From contig NZ_JMDW01000011.1 of the NCBI RefSeq assembly GCF_000691525.1, positions 124,001-188,000 on the forward strand: DNA of 64,000 nucleotides. The letters are read 5' to 3'. Of this stretch, positions 46,129 through 56,042 are shown piece by piece (within the stretch, counting starts at the first letter, position 1; each line of letters starts with the position of its first letter). The translations under genes and the position numbers were made by a program. Below the pieces are notes generated by a model that saw only the letters and a program-made list of their open reading frames with translations, was not told where the DNA came from and did no database searches. This DNA is from Mycolicibacterium neoaurum ATCC 25795. GTDB taxonomy: Bacteria > Actinomycetota > Actinomycetes > Mycobacteriales > Mycobacteriaceae.

Positions 46129-47244
46129 ATGAACTTCACCCTGACCGATGAACAGGACCTGCTGCGCGACGGGCTGAGCAAGTTCCTGTCATCCCGGTAC
46201 GGTCTCGAAACCAGCCGCGCCGCAGCCAAACTCGGCCCGGGCTGGCAGCCCGGCATCTGGCGTGCGTTCGCCGACGAACTCGGCATTCTCGGTGCGGCGC
46301 TGCCCGAGCGGGTCGGTGGCATCGGAGGCGGACCGGTCGAGGTGATGGTGATCGCCGAAGAGCTGGGCCGGGCACTGGTCATCGAACCCTACGTCGATAC
46401 CGTGGTGGTGGCCGGCGGCCTGCTCCAGCGGGCTGGTGGTGATATCGCCGATGCACTACTGGAGCGGATCGCGGGCGGCGACGCCATCGTCTCGCTGGCC
46501 GCCACCGAAGCGTCATCCGGGGATCGCTGGCAGGACGCGTCGACCACCGCCGTCACCGACGGCGGAGGCTGGGTCATTGACGGAGCCAAGATCGCGGTGC
46601 CCGACGCACCTCTGGCCACTCACCTGCTGGTGACTGCCACCACATCGATGGGACTGTCGCTGTTCCTCGTCGATCTGAGCGACCCGCCTGCAGGCCTGAG
46701 CATGCACGGATATCGCACCATCGACGACCGGCGGGCCGCCGATATCGAACTTGCCGGTGTCCCGGCGGTCCTGCTCGGCACCGACGGTCAGGCCCGGGAC
46801 TCGCTGGCACGGGCGCGGGATGAGGGTGCCGCGGCGGTGGCCGCGGAGACCGTGGGCTGCATGCGGAAGGTGTTGGCCGACACCGTCGAGTACTGCAAGC
46901 AACGTCACCAGTTCGGCGTGCCGATCGGCAGCTTCCAGGTGCTGCAGCACCGCATGGTCGATATGCACATGGAGGTGGAGCAATCGGTGGCGGCGGTGTA
47001 CCTCGCCATCCTCAACCTCGACGCCGATCCCGCCAAGCGGTCGAGGGCGGTATCGGCAGCGAAGGCGACTGTAGGCCGGGCTGCGCGGTTCGTCGGCCAG
47101 AACGCGGTCCAACTGCACGGCGGCATGGGGATGACCGAGGAGTTGGCCATCGGCCATTACTTCAAGCGGTTGACGGCCATGCAGTACGAATTCGGCACCA
47201 CCGACAGCCACACCATGCGATACGCGGAGCTCACGCGTCCCTGA
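46129..47244 (+). CDS. acyl-CoA dehydrogenase, heteromeric type, subunit 2
   Basis: This 371-residue subunit has FTLTDEQDLLRDGL, a weakly conserved middle, RHQFGVPIGSFQVLQHRMVDM, and QLHGGMGMTEELAIGHYFKRL. It lacks an EGT-type catalytic motif, consistent with a partner subunit. The ATG follows the TAG of subunit 1 without a gap. Heteromer formation is inferred from family knowledge. Confidence 0.92.
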   Translation: MNFTLTDEQDLLRDGLSKFLSSRYGLETSRAAAKLGPGWQPGIWRAFADELGILGAALPERVGGIGGGPVEVMVIAEELGRALVIEPYVDTVVVAGGLLQRAGGDIADALLERIAGGDAIVSLAATEASSGDRWQDASTTAVTDGGGWVIDGAKIAVPDAPLATHLLVTATTSMGLSLFLVDLSDPPAGLSMHGYRTIDDRRAADIELAGVPAVLLGTDGQARDSLARARDEGAAAVAAETVGCMRKVLADTVEYCKQRHQFGVPIGSFQVLQHRMVDMHMEVEQSVAAVYLAILNLDADPAKRSRAVSAAKATVGRAARFVGQNAVQLHGGMGMTEELAIGHYFKRLTAMQYEFGTTDSHTMRYAELTRP

Positions 47245-47305
47245 AGCCCTTCCCGGAAGATCTTTGCTGCCATCGTCGATTGACGATAGGTACGCTGATC
47301 TTGTC

Positions 47306-47542
47306 ATGGAGATCTCAGCGCTCACTGTTGCTGCCTACCTGGTGGTTGGCGTGGCGAGTGGCGCCTGGTTCTGGCGTGTCATCCGACTCAGCGGGCACCG
47401 CGTCAACCTGGCGCTGATCGTGGTGAGCGCCGTGTTCGGCGGCCTCTGGCCCATCATGATGCCCGGGGTGACGCTCTACCGGTACGCGCTCGGACGGCCG
47501 GGAAGGCTGCCCTCCGAGGCACCCGCCACCGCGCAGGGTTGA
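47306..47542 (+). CDS. small two-helix membrane protein
   Basis: This 78-residue protein has two predicted transmembrane helices (LTVAAYLVVGVASGAWFWRV and VNLALIVVSAVFGGLWPIMM) and a short Pro/Ala tail. No family is recognised. It lies 61 nt after the fadE pair on the same strand, and may be part of that transcript. ATG 47306 is chosen because the hydrophobic segment starts soon after it. Confidence 0.55.
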   Translation: MEISALTVAAYLVVGVASGAWFWRVIRLSGHRVNLALIVVSAVFGGLWPIMMPGVTLYRYALGRPGRLPSEAPATAQG

Positions 47543-47558
47543 CTCGGCAAGCGAAGCT

Positions 47559-47570
47559 GGACAGTTGTCC
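47559..47570. promoter_or_regulatory. TGGACA-type operator copy 1
   Basis: GGACAGTTGTCC (with a preceding T) is an inverted repeat GGACA-N2-TGTCC. A second copy 120 bp downstream overlaps the TetR start, suggesting both are sites for that TetR. Confidence 0.6.
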
Positions 47571-47677
47571 GACTGATGTCCGGCGTACCACCTCCGGCAA
47601 TACGCTTCCACGGCTGCCGACCCCGATAAATGCTTGTCAAACCACCGTATTGCGATAGATCCAACACCGCTCTATCT

Positions 47678-47691
47678 TGGACACATGTCCA
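47678..47691. promoter_or_regulatory. TGGACA-type operator copy 2, over the tetR start codon
   Basis: TGGACACATGTCCA has perfect TGGACA/TGTCCA arms and contains the ATG of the tetR gene (47685). Binding here would block transcription or initiation of its own gene, especially if the mRNA is leaderless. Confidence 0.65.
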
Positions 47692-48266
47692 GCGCAGCGG
47701 CGCCCGATGTCGCCCATCTGTGGGACCGAGCGTCCCGGCGTAAGCGCACCCACCGTCAGGTGTTCGGCGCCGCGACGGCGATCCTGGACGCCCGTGCCGA
47801 ACTGTCGCTTACCGAGCTTGCCGTGCGGGCACGAATCACACCTGCCACCGTCTCGGCCCATTTCCCGACCGTCGACACCGTCTTCGCCGAGCTGTATCTG
47901 ACCCGATTGCACGAGCTGCCGCTGGTCATCGACCCGACCGCGCCGATGCGCGTCAGGGTGGGTGAGCAACTGCGCGCAATCACGCTGGTGGTCGCCGACG
48001 AGCCCCTGCTCGCCGCGGCGTGTGCCAGGGCACTGCTGTGTGAGGACGATGACTCGGTCGCCGGGGTCCGCGCGCGGGTGGCCGCCGAGGTGCACCGTCG
48101 CGCCGCAGCCGCGCTCGGTATCGGGGCCTGGCCGGAAGTTCTCGACACCGTGGAGACGCTGTTCTGGGGTGCGCTGCTGCAGGTACGCGCCGGGGTGCTG
48201 GGCTATCGCGATATGGCCGACCGGCTGGACACCATGCTCGAACTGGTCTTGCCCGATCTCGACTGA
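47685..48266 (+). CDS. TetR-family regulator
   Basis: This 193-residue regulator has an HTH at about residues 22-65 (RTHRQVFGAATAILDARAELSLTELAVRARITPATVSAHFPTVD read in parts) with the second helix pair ITPATVSAHF. ATG 47685 gives a short leader before the HTH and is embedded in a palindrome. It precedes the acyl-CoA ligase gene by 22 nt, so both are probably one autoregulated transcript. The ligand may be an acyl-CoA made by the ligase; this is inference. Confidence 0.88.
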   Translation: MSSAAAPDVAHLWDRASRRKRTHRQVFGAATAILDARAELSLTELAVRARITPATVSAHFPTVDTVFAELYLTRLHELPLVIDPTAPMRVRVGEQLRAITLVVADEPLLAAACARALLCEDDDSVAGVRARVAAEVHRRAAAALGIGAWPEVLDTVETLFWGALLQVRAGVLGYRDMADRLDTMLELVLPDLD

Positions 48267-48288
48267 GCACCGCGTAACGTCACCGGCG

Positions 48289-49722
48289 ATGAGCATCGAT
48301 CTGATCCACGACCTGGTGTCGGCCGCGGCCACGGTGGCCCCGGACCGCGCCGCCGTCGTCGGCGCCGACGGTGAATCGATCAGCTTCGCGCAGTTCGACT
48401 CTCAGATCCGTCGGCTGGCATCCTGGGTGGCTGAACACAGTGCACCCGGGGAGCGCATCGCGGTGGTCGCCGACAACAGTCCCGACTATGCCCGGCTCTA
48501 CTATGCCGTTCCACGCAGCGGTCGCATCCTCACATTGGTCAACCAACGCCTCAGCGCCACAGAGCAGCTCACCGCGCTCGACGCGGTCGAGCCGACCCTT
48601 GTACTCGGCGACCGCGGTTACCTGGACTCACTCCCCCGTGCCGCGGTCACCTTCGATGATGTTGACTGGCAACGTTTTCCTGCTGACGAGGCCGCCCATA
48701 CCCCATTGCCCGACGACCCGGCCTGGCTGCTGTTCACCAGCGGATCGACCGGCACCCCCAAGGGCGTGCTGCACACCCACCGCTCGATCACCACCGCGGT
48801 GCGCGGCACGGTGGCGGGCCGGGGAGTGCAGCCCGGCGGGGTCTACCTGCTGCCGTTCCCGATGTGCCATATCGCCGGTTACAACATGTTGGTACACCAC
48901 TCGCGGGCCTCGACGGTGCTGCCGGTACCGGCTTTTCGGCCAGACACGTTCGTCGCGACGGTGCACGCGCACGGCGTCACCTCATGTTCGTTGGCCCCGA
49001 CCATGTTGCACAGCCTGTTGGCCCACCTTGAGGAGACCGGCCAGACTCTGCCGACCCTGCGCGATATCGGCTACGGTTCGGCGGCCATCCCGGCCGACCT
49101 GTTGCGCCGCGCCGTCGACACGTTGGGGGTGGGGTTCCACCAGGGCTACGGTATGACCGAAACCGGCGGCAACGTCACATTTCTGGGCCCGGACGACCAT
49201 CGCAGCGCCGACCCGGCAATCCTGCGCAGTGCCGGCAGACCGCACGCCGAGGTCGAGATACGGATCGCGGCGAACGGTGAGATCCTCGTCCGTGGAGCAC
49301 AGGTCGCCACACGGTATTGGCCAGACCGTCCGGTGACCGTCGACGGCTGGTTGCACACCGGCGATATCGGCATCGTCGACGAGCACGGCAGGCTGGTGGT
49401 CACCGATCGACTCAAGGACGTCATCATCACCGGCGGTGAGAACGTCTCCTCGCGCGAAGTCGAGGACGTGCTGTCACTGCATCCCTGCGTCGAGCAGTCG
49501 GCGGTCGTCGGCGTGCCGGATCCCTACTGGGGCGAGGCGATCTGCGCTGTCGTGGTGGCGGCGAGCCCGGTGAGTGCCGAAGAACTGATAACCCATGTGC
49601 GTGCCCGGCTCACTGCGTTCAAACGTCCGAGGCATGTGCTCTTCGTCGACCGCTTGCCGTTGACCAGCAACGGCAAGGTAGCCAAGGAGGCTGTGCGCCG
49701 CCAGGCCCGGGCGGCGCTGTAA
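48289..49722 (+). CDS. acyl-CoA ligase / AMP-binding enzyme (FadD-like)
   Basis: This 477-residue enzyme activates a carboxylic acid to acyl-AMP and then acyl-CoA. Motifs: P-loop [53 protein letters not shown] and the C-terminal catalytic Lys in [12 protein letters not shown]. It is shorter than typical FadD. The ATG at 48289 gives the first conserved segment ([15 protein letters not shown]) at the usual place. It is co-directional with the tetR gene and meets the DUF2127 gene head-on with no gap. Confidence 0.92.
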   Translation: MSIDLIHDLVSAAATVAPDRAAVVGADGESISFAQFDSQIRRLASWVAEHSAPGERIAVVADNSPDYARLYYAVPRSGRILTLVNQRLSATEQLTALDAVEPTLVLGDRGYLDSLPRAAVTFDDVDWQRFPADEAAHTPLPDDPAWLLFTSGSTGTPKGVLHTHRSITTAVRGTVAGRGVQPGGVYLLPFPMCHIAGYNMLVHHSRASTVLPVPAFRPDTFVATVHAHGVTSCSLAPTMLHSLLAHLEETGQTLPTLRDIGYGSAAIPADLLRRAVDTLGVGFHQGYGMTETGGNVTFLGPDDHRSADPAILRSAGRPHAEVEIRIAANGEILVRGAQVATRYWPDRPVTVDGWLHTGDIGIVDEHGRLVVTDRLKDVIITGGENVSSREVEDVLSLHPCVEQSAVVGVPDPYWGEAICAVVVAASPVSAEELITHVRARLTAFKRPRHVLFVDRLPLTSNGKVAKEAVRRQARAAL

Positions 49723-50487
49723 TCAACGGTGGTTCAGGCCGGCGCGCTCGACGCTGAGCAGGCTCTCGGTGTGATGCTCGGCGTGGTATGCCGCGCCGCC
49801 ACCGTTGAGTCCGAAAAGCCGCTTGCTCCACAACAACCACACCACCGCCACGATGTTGATCAGCACCGCGAGCACCCGCAGTGCGGTGACCTTCTCGGTC
49901 AACTCGTAGATCTCCAACGGCAGGAAGGCACTGGTGGCTATGACGGCGAAATACTCACCCCACCGCTTCATCGACCACAGCCCGACGGCCTCGATCAATT
50001 CGATGAGGGCATAACCGATCAGGCCTATGCCGACCCACAGCAGGGTGGTCTCCGACAGCGTGAAGGCCTCACCGATGTGCTGCACGATCTTGGAGTCCTC
50101 GATGTTCCACCCGATCTGATCGCTGAGCGGTTTGATCAAGGGCAACTCGGCCTCGAACTTCTGCTGGTATTCAGCTCGCGCGCCACGCAGCTTGAACACC
50201 GCCACCGCACCCAGCAGGACGATCAGCGCCCGGACGACCCGTTCGACGGCCAACACTCGCATCAGGGTGCGGTCGCGCAGCAACCGGCCGCGCGGAACCT
50301 CGGGCGCGGTGTCGGCGGGGCCACGGCCGCGCGGTGGACCCACCACGAACGTCTCGCATCGCAGGCAGCGCCACGCCTGACCGACCGGGGTCTCCACCCG
50401 CAGCCGGTCGCGCAGCTCGGGCTCGTCAGGAGCGAATGTCGCATGCCCGTGCAGACCGCACGAGCGCAAGGCGAAATCGATCCGCAT
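49723..50487 (-). CDS. DUF2127-type membrane protein with N-terminal zinc-ribbon-like segment
   Basis: This 254-residue protein begins with SCGLHGHATF and, after about 30 residues, WRCLRCETFVVG, a possible metal-binding module. The remainder has four to five transmembrane helices and the pattern VLAVERVVRALIVLLGAVAV, LLWVGIGLIGYALIELIEAVGLW and LEIYELTEKV of the DUF2127 family. The function is unknown. ATG 50487 precedes the first Cys pair. Its 3' end abuts the acyl-CoA ligase stop. Confidence 0.82.
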   Translation of the reverse strand: MRIDFALRSCGLHGHATFAPDEPELRDRLRVETPVGQAWRCLRCETFVVGPPRGRGPADTAPEVPRGRLLRDRTLMRVLAVERVVRALIVLLGAVAVFKLRGARAEYQQKFEAELPLIKPLSDQIGWNIEDSKIVQHIGEAFTLSETTLLWVGIGLIGYALIELIEAVGLWSMKRWGEYFAVIATSAFLPLEIYELTEKVTALRVLAVLINIVAVVWLLWSKRLFGLNGGGAAYHAEHHTESLLSVERAGLNHR

Positions 50488-50525
50488 CGCATCCTCCCGG
50501 CGCCGGCCCGCCACCTCGGCGCGCC

Positions 50526-50552
50526 TCCTCGTACCGTAAGCGTACGAGGGCG
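50526..50552 (-). terminator. hairpin downstream of the ABC exporter operon
   Basis: CCTCGTAC (50527-50534) and GTACGAGG (50542-50549) are perfect complements around CGTAAGC, within a larger GGCGC-flanked dyad. It lies about 50 nt past the ABC gene stop on the minus strand. Confidence 0.5.
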
Positions 50553-50600
50553 CCGAGCGCGGCGGTCAGTCCGGGCACCGCGGGCATGCTCGGCTCGAGG

Positions 50601-52364
50601 TCACTCGGGTGCCGTGTGGTGAGCCGTCCAGGCCTGCCACAGCCGGGCGTAACTGCCCTGCGCCGCGACGAGTTCGTCGTGCGTACCCTCCTCGGTGATC
50701 GAGCCGTGCGCCATCACCACGATGCGGTCGGCGGTGGCCGCCTGGGTCAACCGATGCGCCACGACGAGCGTCGTGCGGTCGGCGGTAACAGCTGCCGCGG
50801 CCCGCTCCAGGTCACGCGCGCCGAGGCTGCCCGCCTCCGCGGTCGCCTCGTCGAGGATCGCCACGGCCGGATCGAGCAACAGCAACCGCGCCAGCGCAAC
50901 CTGCTGGGCCTGGGCGGCGGTGAGTTGGTGCCCGCCCTCACCGACGATGGTGTGCACACCGTCGGGGAGCGCGGCGACCCACTCCCCGGCACCGACGGAG
51001 TGCAGCGCATTCGCGATCTCGTCGTCGGAGGCATCCGGTGTGGCGAGCCGCAGATCGTCGGCGAGCGGGCCGGCGAACACGTGGACGTCCTGGCTGACGA
51101 TGGCCACGTTCCGACGACGCTGCTCGGCGGTCATCTCCGCCAGCGGTACACCCCCGATGCGCACCCCGCCGCGCTGCGGGTGCAGTACCCCGGCCGCGAT
51201 ACCGGCCACTGTCGATTTACCGGCACCGGTCGAGCCTACGAGGGCCACCCGTTGCCCGGGCTCCAACCGAAGGCTGACATCGCGCAGGACGGGATGCTCT
51301 TCGTCATAGCTGAATTCGAGATTGTTCAGCTCCATTGAGGTATCGCGTGGTTGCACACCGACACCGCCGGCCACCGGTGGTGCCGGGATGCTCACCAGAC
51401 CGACCAACCTCGCCAGGCTGGCGCCCGCGGATTGCGCCTCGTCGGCGGTGAACAGCAGCATGCTGATCGGATTGAAGAGTCGATGGAACAGTAACGCCGC
51501 GGCGGTTGTCTGACCGACGGTGACGGCACCGTCTGCGACCAACCAGTAACCGGTCACCAAAATGACGGACAGCCCGATGAATTCGGAACCGTTGACGCGC
51601 CCGACGAACCGGGTGAAAAAGGTGAACACCCCGATCGAGATGTCCCGCACCCGCGCCGAGGCATCCTCGATATCGTGCTGATGGGTGGTGTGTGCGTGGT
51701 AGGCGTGCACGGTGGGCGCGCCGAGCATGCTTTCCATCAGCACCTGCGACCGCTCGGCGATGACCCGCCGCTCCTCGGCATACCTGGGTGCCGACCGCGG
51801 CAGATACCAGCGCAACGCCCACAGGTAGAACGGGATCGAGAAGGCTCCGGCGATGGCCAGTCGCCAATCCACGCCGAGCATCGATGCCAGTGTCAACACG
51901 GTGAGCATCAGCGCCGAGAACATCGTCGGGATGACCTCGTTGACACCCTTGGCAATGGTCGCAACGTCCGTGCTGACCCTGGACAGCAGATCTCCTCGTC
52001 CGACGCGCTCCACCGTCGTCGTCGGCAGGTCGAGGGCCCGGTCCATACCCGCCTCGCGCAGATCGGCCAGCATCACCGAACCCAGCCGGGCGATCAGATA
52101 ATTCGATGCACCGGTTGCCGCGCCGCCGACGAGCGCCGCGGCGATCAGCACGGCCGCAATGGCCGCGATCACCGAGGACGGTGAGCCATCGATGATCCGA
52201 TCGACGAGCGCGCCGAGCACGTAGACCGGCAGGATGGCGGCACCAGCGGCGAGGATGCCGACCAGCACCGTGCCGACGAGTACCCCAAGGCGAGCGCGGA
52301 GTTCGCGGCGCAACCACCGCCACGTCGCGCGACCGCTCGCGACCGGCAGGATGTCCGCGCTCAT
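50601..52364 (-). CDS. ABC exporter half-transporter A (ATP-binding competent)
   Basis: This 587-residue protein has six transmembrane helices and an ATPase domain. Walker A is intact (GSTGAGKST) and Walker B is ILDEAT, but the signature motif is degenerate (LTAAQAQQ in place of LSGGQ). Together with its partner it forms a heterodimer with one full composite ATP site. The start ATG overlaps the partner's stop by 4 nt (ATGA). It is the last gene of the panD/ornithine-hydroxylase unit. Export of a hydroxamate siderophore (ExiT-like role) is inferred; drug efflux is the alternative. Confidence 0.9.
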   Translation of the reverse strand: MSADILPVASGRATWRWLRRELRARLGVLVGTVLVGILAAGAAILPVYVLGALVDRIIDGSPSSVIAAIAAVLIAAALVGGAATGASNYLIARLGSVMLADLREAGMDRALDLPTTTVERVGRGDLLSRVSTDVATIAKGVNEVIPTMFSALMLTVLTLASMLGVDWRLAIAGAFSIPFYLWALRWYLPRSAPRYAEERRVIAERSQVLMESMLGAPTVHAYHAHTTHQHDIEDASARVRDISIGVFTFFTRFVGRVNGSEFIGLSVILVTGYWLVADGAVTVGQTTAAALLFHRLFNPISMLLFTADEAQSAGASLARLVGLVSIPAPPVAGGVGVQPRDTSMELNNLEFSYDEEHPVLRDVSLRLEPGQRVALVGSTGAGKSTVAGIAAGVLHPQRGGVRIGGVPLAEMTAEQRRRNVAIVSQDVHVFAGPLADDLRLATPDASDDEIANALHSVGAGEWVAALPDGVHTIVGEGGHQLTAAQAQQVALARLLLLDPAVAILDEATAEAGSLGARDLERAAAAVTADRTTLVVAHRLTQAATADRIVVMAHGSITEEGTHDELVAAQGSYARLWQAWTAHHTAPE

Positions 52365-54118
52365 CGCAGCACCGCCGCGCGATACTCCGGACGCTGCATC
52401 AGATCCTCGTGGGTGCCCTCGAGCGTCACCCGGCCCTCGTCGAGGAGGAGGACGCGGTCGGTCACCGCCAACAGGGCCGGACTGCAGGTCACGATCACCG
52501 TGGTGAAGTTCGACGGGTGCCGACCGTGGCGCAGCTGCGCGATCCCCTGCGCCACGGCAGCTTCGGTGACGGCGTCGACCGCCGTCGTGGGTTCGTGCAG
52601 CACGAGCACGGGCGCTGCCCGCAACAACGCGCGTGCCAATGTCAACCGCTGACGCTGACCGCCCGACAGACTGGAGCCGCGTTCGGTCACGATGTGGTCG
52701 AGGCCCTCGGGATGGGCATCGACGACATCGACGGCATTCGACGCATGCAGCGCCAGGGCCAGCGCGTCCGGATCGCCCTCACCGCCGAGGTTGCTGCGCA
52801 CCGAACCGGTGAACAGGTCGGCACGGTGCGGTTCGACCAGCAGGGCACGGCGCGCCTCGTCGAGCGCGAGATCCTCCAACGGCGTACCCGAGAGCGTGAT
52901 CTCACCGGTGTACTCCTCGCGTGCAACACGGCCGGACAACACGCCGACCAGAGCTTCGGCGTCACTCAATCTGGTCGTGACCACCCCGACGAACTGTCCG
53001 GGTGCCACCGTCACGCTCACATCCCGGAGCCCGCCGTACCCGACCCGGTCGATCGCGATGCCGTGTGGCGGAGCGCCATCGAGCACCGCAGCACCGGGGG
53101 TCAGAGCGAACGTCGCGTCCTCGATCCAGCCGACGCGTTCGGCCGAGGCGCGTGCCTCGGCAACCCAGCTCGGGGCCTCGGCCATGGTGCCGAACGGCTC
53201 GAGCAGGAATTGAGCGAGTCCGATCACCGTGATGAGCTGTCCGACGGTGATGTCCCCCCGCAACGCCAGCCAGCCGGCCAATACCGCGATCCCGACCGCC
53301 AGCAACGAGCTCAGCACGCTGGAGAAGCCGAGGTACACGCCCTGGGCGCGCGCGGCGCTGATGCTGGCACGCAGTGCATCCCGACTGACGGTCCGGTAGC
53401 GCGCGGCCGCGGCCCGTTCGGCGCCGATACCGCGCAACGGCCGCAGTCCGGCAACCAGATCAGCCGACATAGCGGTCGCCTCACCGGCGGCCTCCTGCTG
53501 TTCGGCAACCCGGCGGGTGATCACCGGTCCGCCGAACTGCAACGCGAACAGGATCACCGGCGTGCCGATCAACACCGCGAGACCGAGCGGCACGTCGATG
53601 GTCAGCAGCACCGTGGCGCACACCACGATCGCGGTCACCGCACCGGCGATCCGCGGGATGTAGTCCAGCAGATACGAGACATTGTCGGCGTCGGTACTGG
53701 CGATGGACAACAGTTCACCGGAGCGCTGCGAGGTCCGTAGCCGCCGCGGATCCAGAATCCTGGCTGCCAGGTCGATGCGCAGTCGGTGCCCCTCGGTGGC
53801 GATCGCCCGCATCAAGTGCCGAGCGCCGAATCGGTAGCACGAGGTCAGCGTTGCGAACAGGGCCGCGAGCACGCCGACCCAGATGACCAGCTGCGTGGCA
53901 TCACCGGGTTTGACGGCCCGGTCGACGATCACGCCGATGAGTACCGGAACCATTGCCTCACAGAGCTGATGGCCACAGATCAGCAATGACCCGCTGGTCA
54001 GCAGGCGCGCATTACGGGTGACGGTACGCCGCAGGATGGCTGCCCCGGTCCGGGTCCGCCCGGCACCGCTTTCGGCGGTGGCATCAGAGCTCGCGTCATC
54101 CAAAGGATTGCCCGACAA
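52361..54118 (-). CDS. ABC exporter half-transporter B (degenerate ATP site)
   Basis: This 585-residue protein has six transmembrane helices and an ATPase domain whose Walker A is lost (VTTRLSDAEAL, no GKS/T) and whose Walker B Asp is His (VLVLHEPTT), while the signature motif LSGGQRQR is canonical. This is the exact complement of half-transporter A, so only the A Walker / B signature site can hydrolyse ATP. It lies 119 nt after the hydroxylase gene on the same strand. Confidence 0.9.
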   Translation of the reverse strand: MSGNPLDDASSDATAESGAGRTRTGAAILRRTVTRNARLLTSGSLLICGHQLCEAMVPVLIGVIVDRAVKPGDATQLVIWVGVLAALFATLTSCYRFGARHLMRAIATEGHRLRIDLAARILDPRRLRTSQRSGELLSIASTDADNVSYLLDYIPRIAGAVTAIVVCATVLLTIDVPLGLAVLIGTPVILFALQFGGPVITRRVAEQQEAAGEATAMSADLVAGLRPLRGIGAERAAAARYRTVSRDALRASISAARAQGVYLGFSSVLSSLLAVGIAVLAGWLALRGDITVGQLITVIGLAQFLLEPFGTMAEAPSWVAEARASAERVGWIEDATFALTPGAAVLDGAPPHGIAIDRVGYGGLRDVSVTVAPGQFVGVVTTRLSDAEALVGVLSGRVAREEYTGEITLSGTPLEDLALDEARRALLVEPHRADLFTGSVRSNLGGEGDPDALALALHASNAVDVVDAHPEGLDHIVTERGSSLSGGQRQRLTLARALLRAAPVLVLHEPTTAVDAVTEAAVAQGIAQLRHGRHPSNFTTVIVTCSPALLAVTDRVLLLDEGRVTLEGTHEDLMQRPEYRAAVLR

Positions 54119-54237
54119 TGAAACTCCTCGGCGGTGGCATGGTTTCCGGAGCGCCTGCCGCGTGCCCGGTCGAACATCCCGACACTAACAAAGCCGAACA
54201 GCGGCAACGCAAACCATCTGGCTCGGCGCTGCACAGC

Positions 54238-55575
54238 TCAGTGGCCGACCGCCAGTTCGGGGGTCCGCTCGACCAATCCCACCCGCTCGGCGATGGAGTC
54301 GACGATCTCGCCGCTGCGTACCGCGATGTTGGACAGCAACGACGAACTGAGCCCGTGCGTATGCTCGGTACCACCTTGCAGGTAGATCGCTCCGGAGATC
54401 TGCTTGCTGACCTCGAGTCGGTAATCGCGGGTCAGCTCGGGTCGATCTGGTCCGAATCGACCTAGGTCGTAGAGCTCACCGAGCATGTCGGGAAGCGGCA
54501 TCGGGATGAAGCCGGTTGCGTAGACCACGGCGTCACAGTCCAACACCTCGACCGAGCGGGTCGGCAGATGCTCGATCGTCACCTGCACACCGGTGTCACT
54601 CTCGACGGCCTGTCGCACCTCCGACGCACCACGGAAGAACAATCGTCGTCGACCGGCAACGCGCTCGGCATACTCCTTGGTGTACAGGTCCTCGATCAGC
54701 GGAAGGTCCACGCAGGAGTAGTTGGTCGACCGGTGGTAGTCGATCAAGCGTTGGCGCACAGATGTTTCCGCGGAATAGAAGTCGTCGACGGCGGCAGGAT
54801 CGAAGATCCTGTTGGCGTAGGGACTGTCATCGGCCGGACTGTATCCGTACTTCGCGAAGACCCCGTGAACTTCCGCGTCGGGATACGTGGAATGCAGGTA
54901 GTCGGTGACTTCCGCGGCGCTCTGGCCCGCACCCACCACGACGAATCGATGGTGTGTGGTCGACGGGACGTCCTTGATCTTGGTGAGCAGTTCGTTGTTG
55001 TGGAATTGCCGCGCAGTTTGGGTGACACCGCGCGGCAGTTGCGGCTTGAGTCCGCCCGCCAACACGACCGTCCTGGCCAGCAGGGTCTCTCGCCGCGACG
55101 TCTCCACGTCTTCGACATCGATTGCCAGGCAAGGCCCCTCATCGCGCACAGCGACTGCCCTGGTGCCGTAACGCACCGTTGCCGCTACCCGCTCGGCGGC
55201 CCACTCCAGATAATCGTGGAACTCCAGACGCGTCGGGAAGAAGGTCTGGTGGTTGATGAAGTCGTTGAGACGCCCGCGATCGGTCACATAGCTCAGGAAC
55301 GTGTACCGGCTCTGCACGTTGCGCTGACTGGCGAGATCCTTGAGGAACGAGATCTGCATGGTCGTGCCGGGAATGAGCATCCCAGTGTGCCAACCGAATC
55401 GGGGCTTCGCCTCGACGAACTCTGCGGTGATCCGCCCGGCGCCGGGTCGTTGTTCGTTGAACTCCTCGATCGCGATGGCCAGGCCCAGGTTGGACGGACC
55501 GAAGCCCACGCCGACGACATCGAGGACCCGCCGGCCACCGTCGGTGCGGTTGCCGTTCACGGCGGTGCTGGACAT
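54238..55575 (-). CDS. L-ornithine/L-lysine N-monooxygenase
   Basis: This 445-residue flavoprotein makes the N-hydroxy side chain of hydroxamate siderophores using FAD, NADPH and O2. Motifs: FAD loop GVGFGPSNLGLA near residue 22, the substrate-region FGWHTGMLIPGTTMQISFLKD read in parts, NADPH loop VVGAGQSAAEV, and the ATGF motif in VYATGFIPM. Similarity is nearer ornithine hydroxylases (PvdA type), but lysine cannot be excluded. Its ATG shares one base with the panD stop (TGATG). The IdeR-like box upstream of panD would control both. Confidence 0.92.
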   Translation of the reverse strand: MSSTAVNGNRTDGGRRVLDVVGVGFGPSNLGLAIAIEEFNEQRPGAGRITAEFVEAKPRFGWHTGMLIPGTTMQISFLKDLASQRNVQSRYTFLSYVTDRGRLNDFINHQTFFPTRLEFHDYLEWAAERVAATVRYGTRAVAVRDEGPCLAIDVEDVETSRRETLLARTVVLAGGLKPQLPRGVTQTARQFHNNELLTKIKDVPSTTHHRFVVVGAGQSAAEVTDYLHSTYPDAEVHGVFAKYGYSPADDSPYANRIFDPAAVDDFYSAETSVRQRLIDYHRSTNYSCVDLPLIEDLYTKEYAERVAGRRRLFFRGASEVRQAVESDTGVQVTIEHLPTRSVEVLDCDAVVYATGFIPMPLPDMLGELYDLGRFGPDRPELTRDYRLEVSKQISGAIYLQGGTEHTHGLSSSLLSNIAVRSGEIVDSIAERVGLVERTPELAVGH

Positions 55576-55997
55576 CAGGCTCCCGTGAGCTGGTCGACAG
55601 CCCCGGGCACCGGCTCGGACGGATCGGCACCCAGCGCGACGATGCGGTTGTCACCGTCGACGTGGACGACCCGCGGAATGTGTTCGCCGAGCTTGCTTTC
55701 CTCGACGGTGCGGTAGGTGAGGATGATCACCAGGTCACCCGGGTGCACCAGATGCGCTGCAGCACCGTTGATTCCGATCACGCCAGAGCCGGCCGCGCCG
55801 GTGATTGCATAGGTGGTCAGACGCGCTCCGTTGGTGATATCGACGACGTCCACCTGTTCGCCGTCGAGGATGTCGGCCGCTTGCATGAGATCCTGATCGA
55901 TGGTGATCGAACCGACGTAGTGCAGGTCAGCTTGGGTGACAGTGGCGCGATGCACCTTGCCCCCCAACATGGTTCGGAACACAAGTCCCTCCATCAC
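55575..55997 (-). CDS. panD: aspartate 1-decarboxylase (PanD), siderophore-linked copy
   Basis: This 140-residue pyruvoyl enzyme makes beta-alanine from aspartate. The self-cleavage site is clear: HYVGSITID, between Gly29 and Ser30, which generates the pyruvoyl group. Other family segments are [15 protein letters not shown] and INGAAAHLV. The usual panD lies with panC in pantothenate operons. Here it leads a siderophore-type operon and sits behind an IdeR-like box, so it is probably a paralogue supplying beta-alanine to a siderophore such as an exochelin. Two adjacent ATG codons (55997, 55994) are possible starts. Confidence 0.93.
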   Translation of the reverse strand: MMEGLVFRTMLGGKVHRATVTQADLHYVGSITIDQDLMQAADILDGEQVDVVDITNGARLTTYAITGAAGSGVIGINGAAAHLVHPGDLVIILTYRTVEESKLGEHIPRVVHVDGDNRIVALGADPSEPVPGAVDQLTGA

Positions 55998-56042
55998 TTA
56001 TTGAGTTCGACTCCCCGCAGACCTACGGATCTGCGTTCAAGC

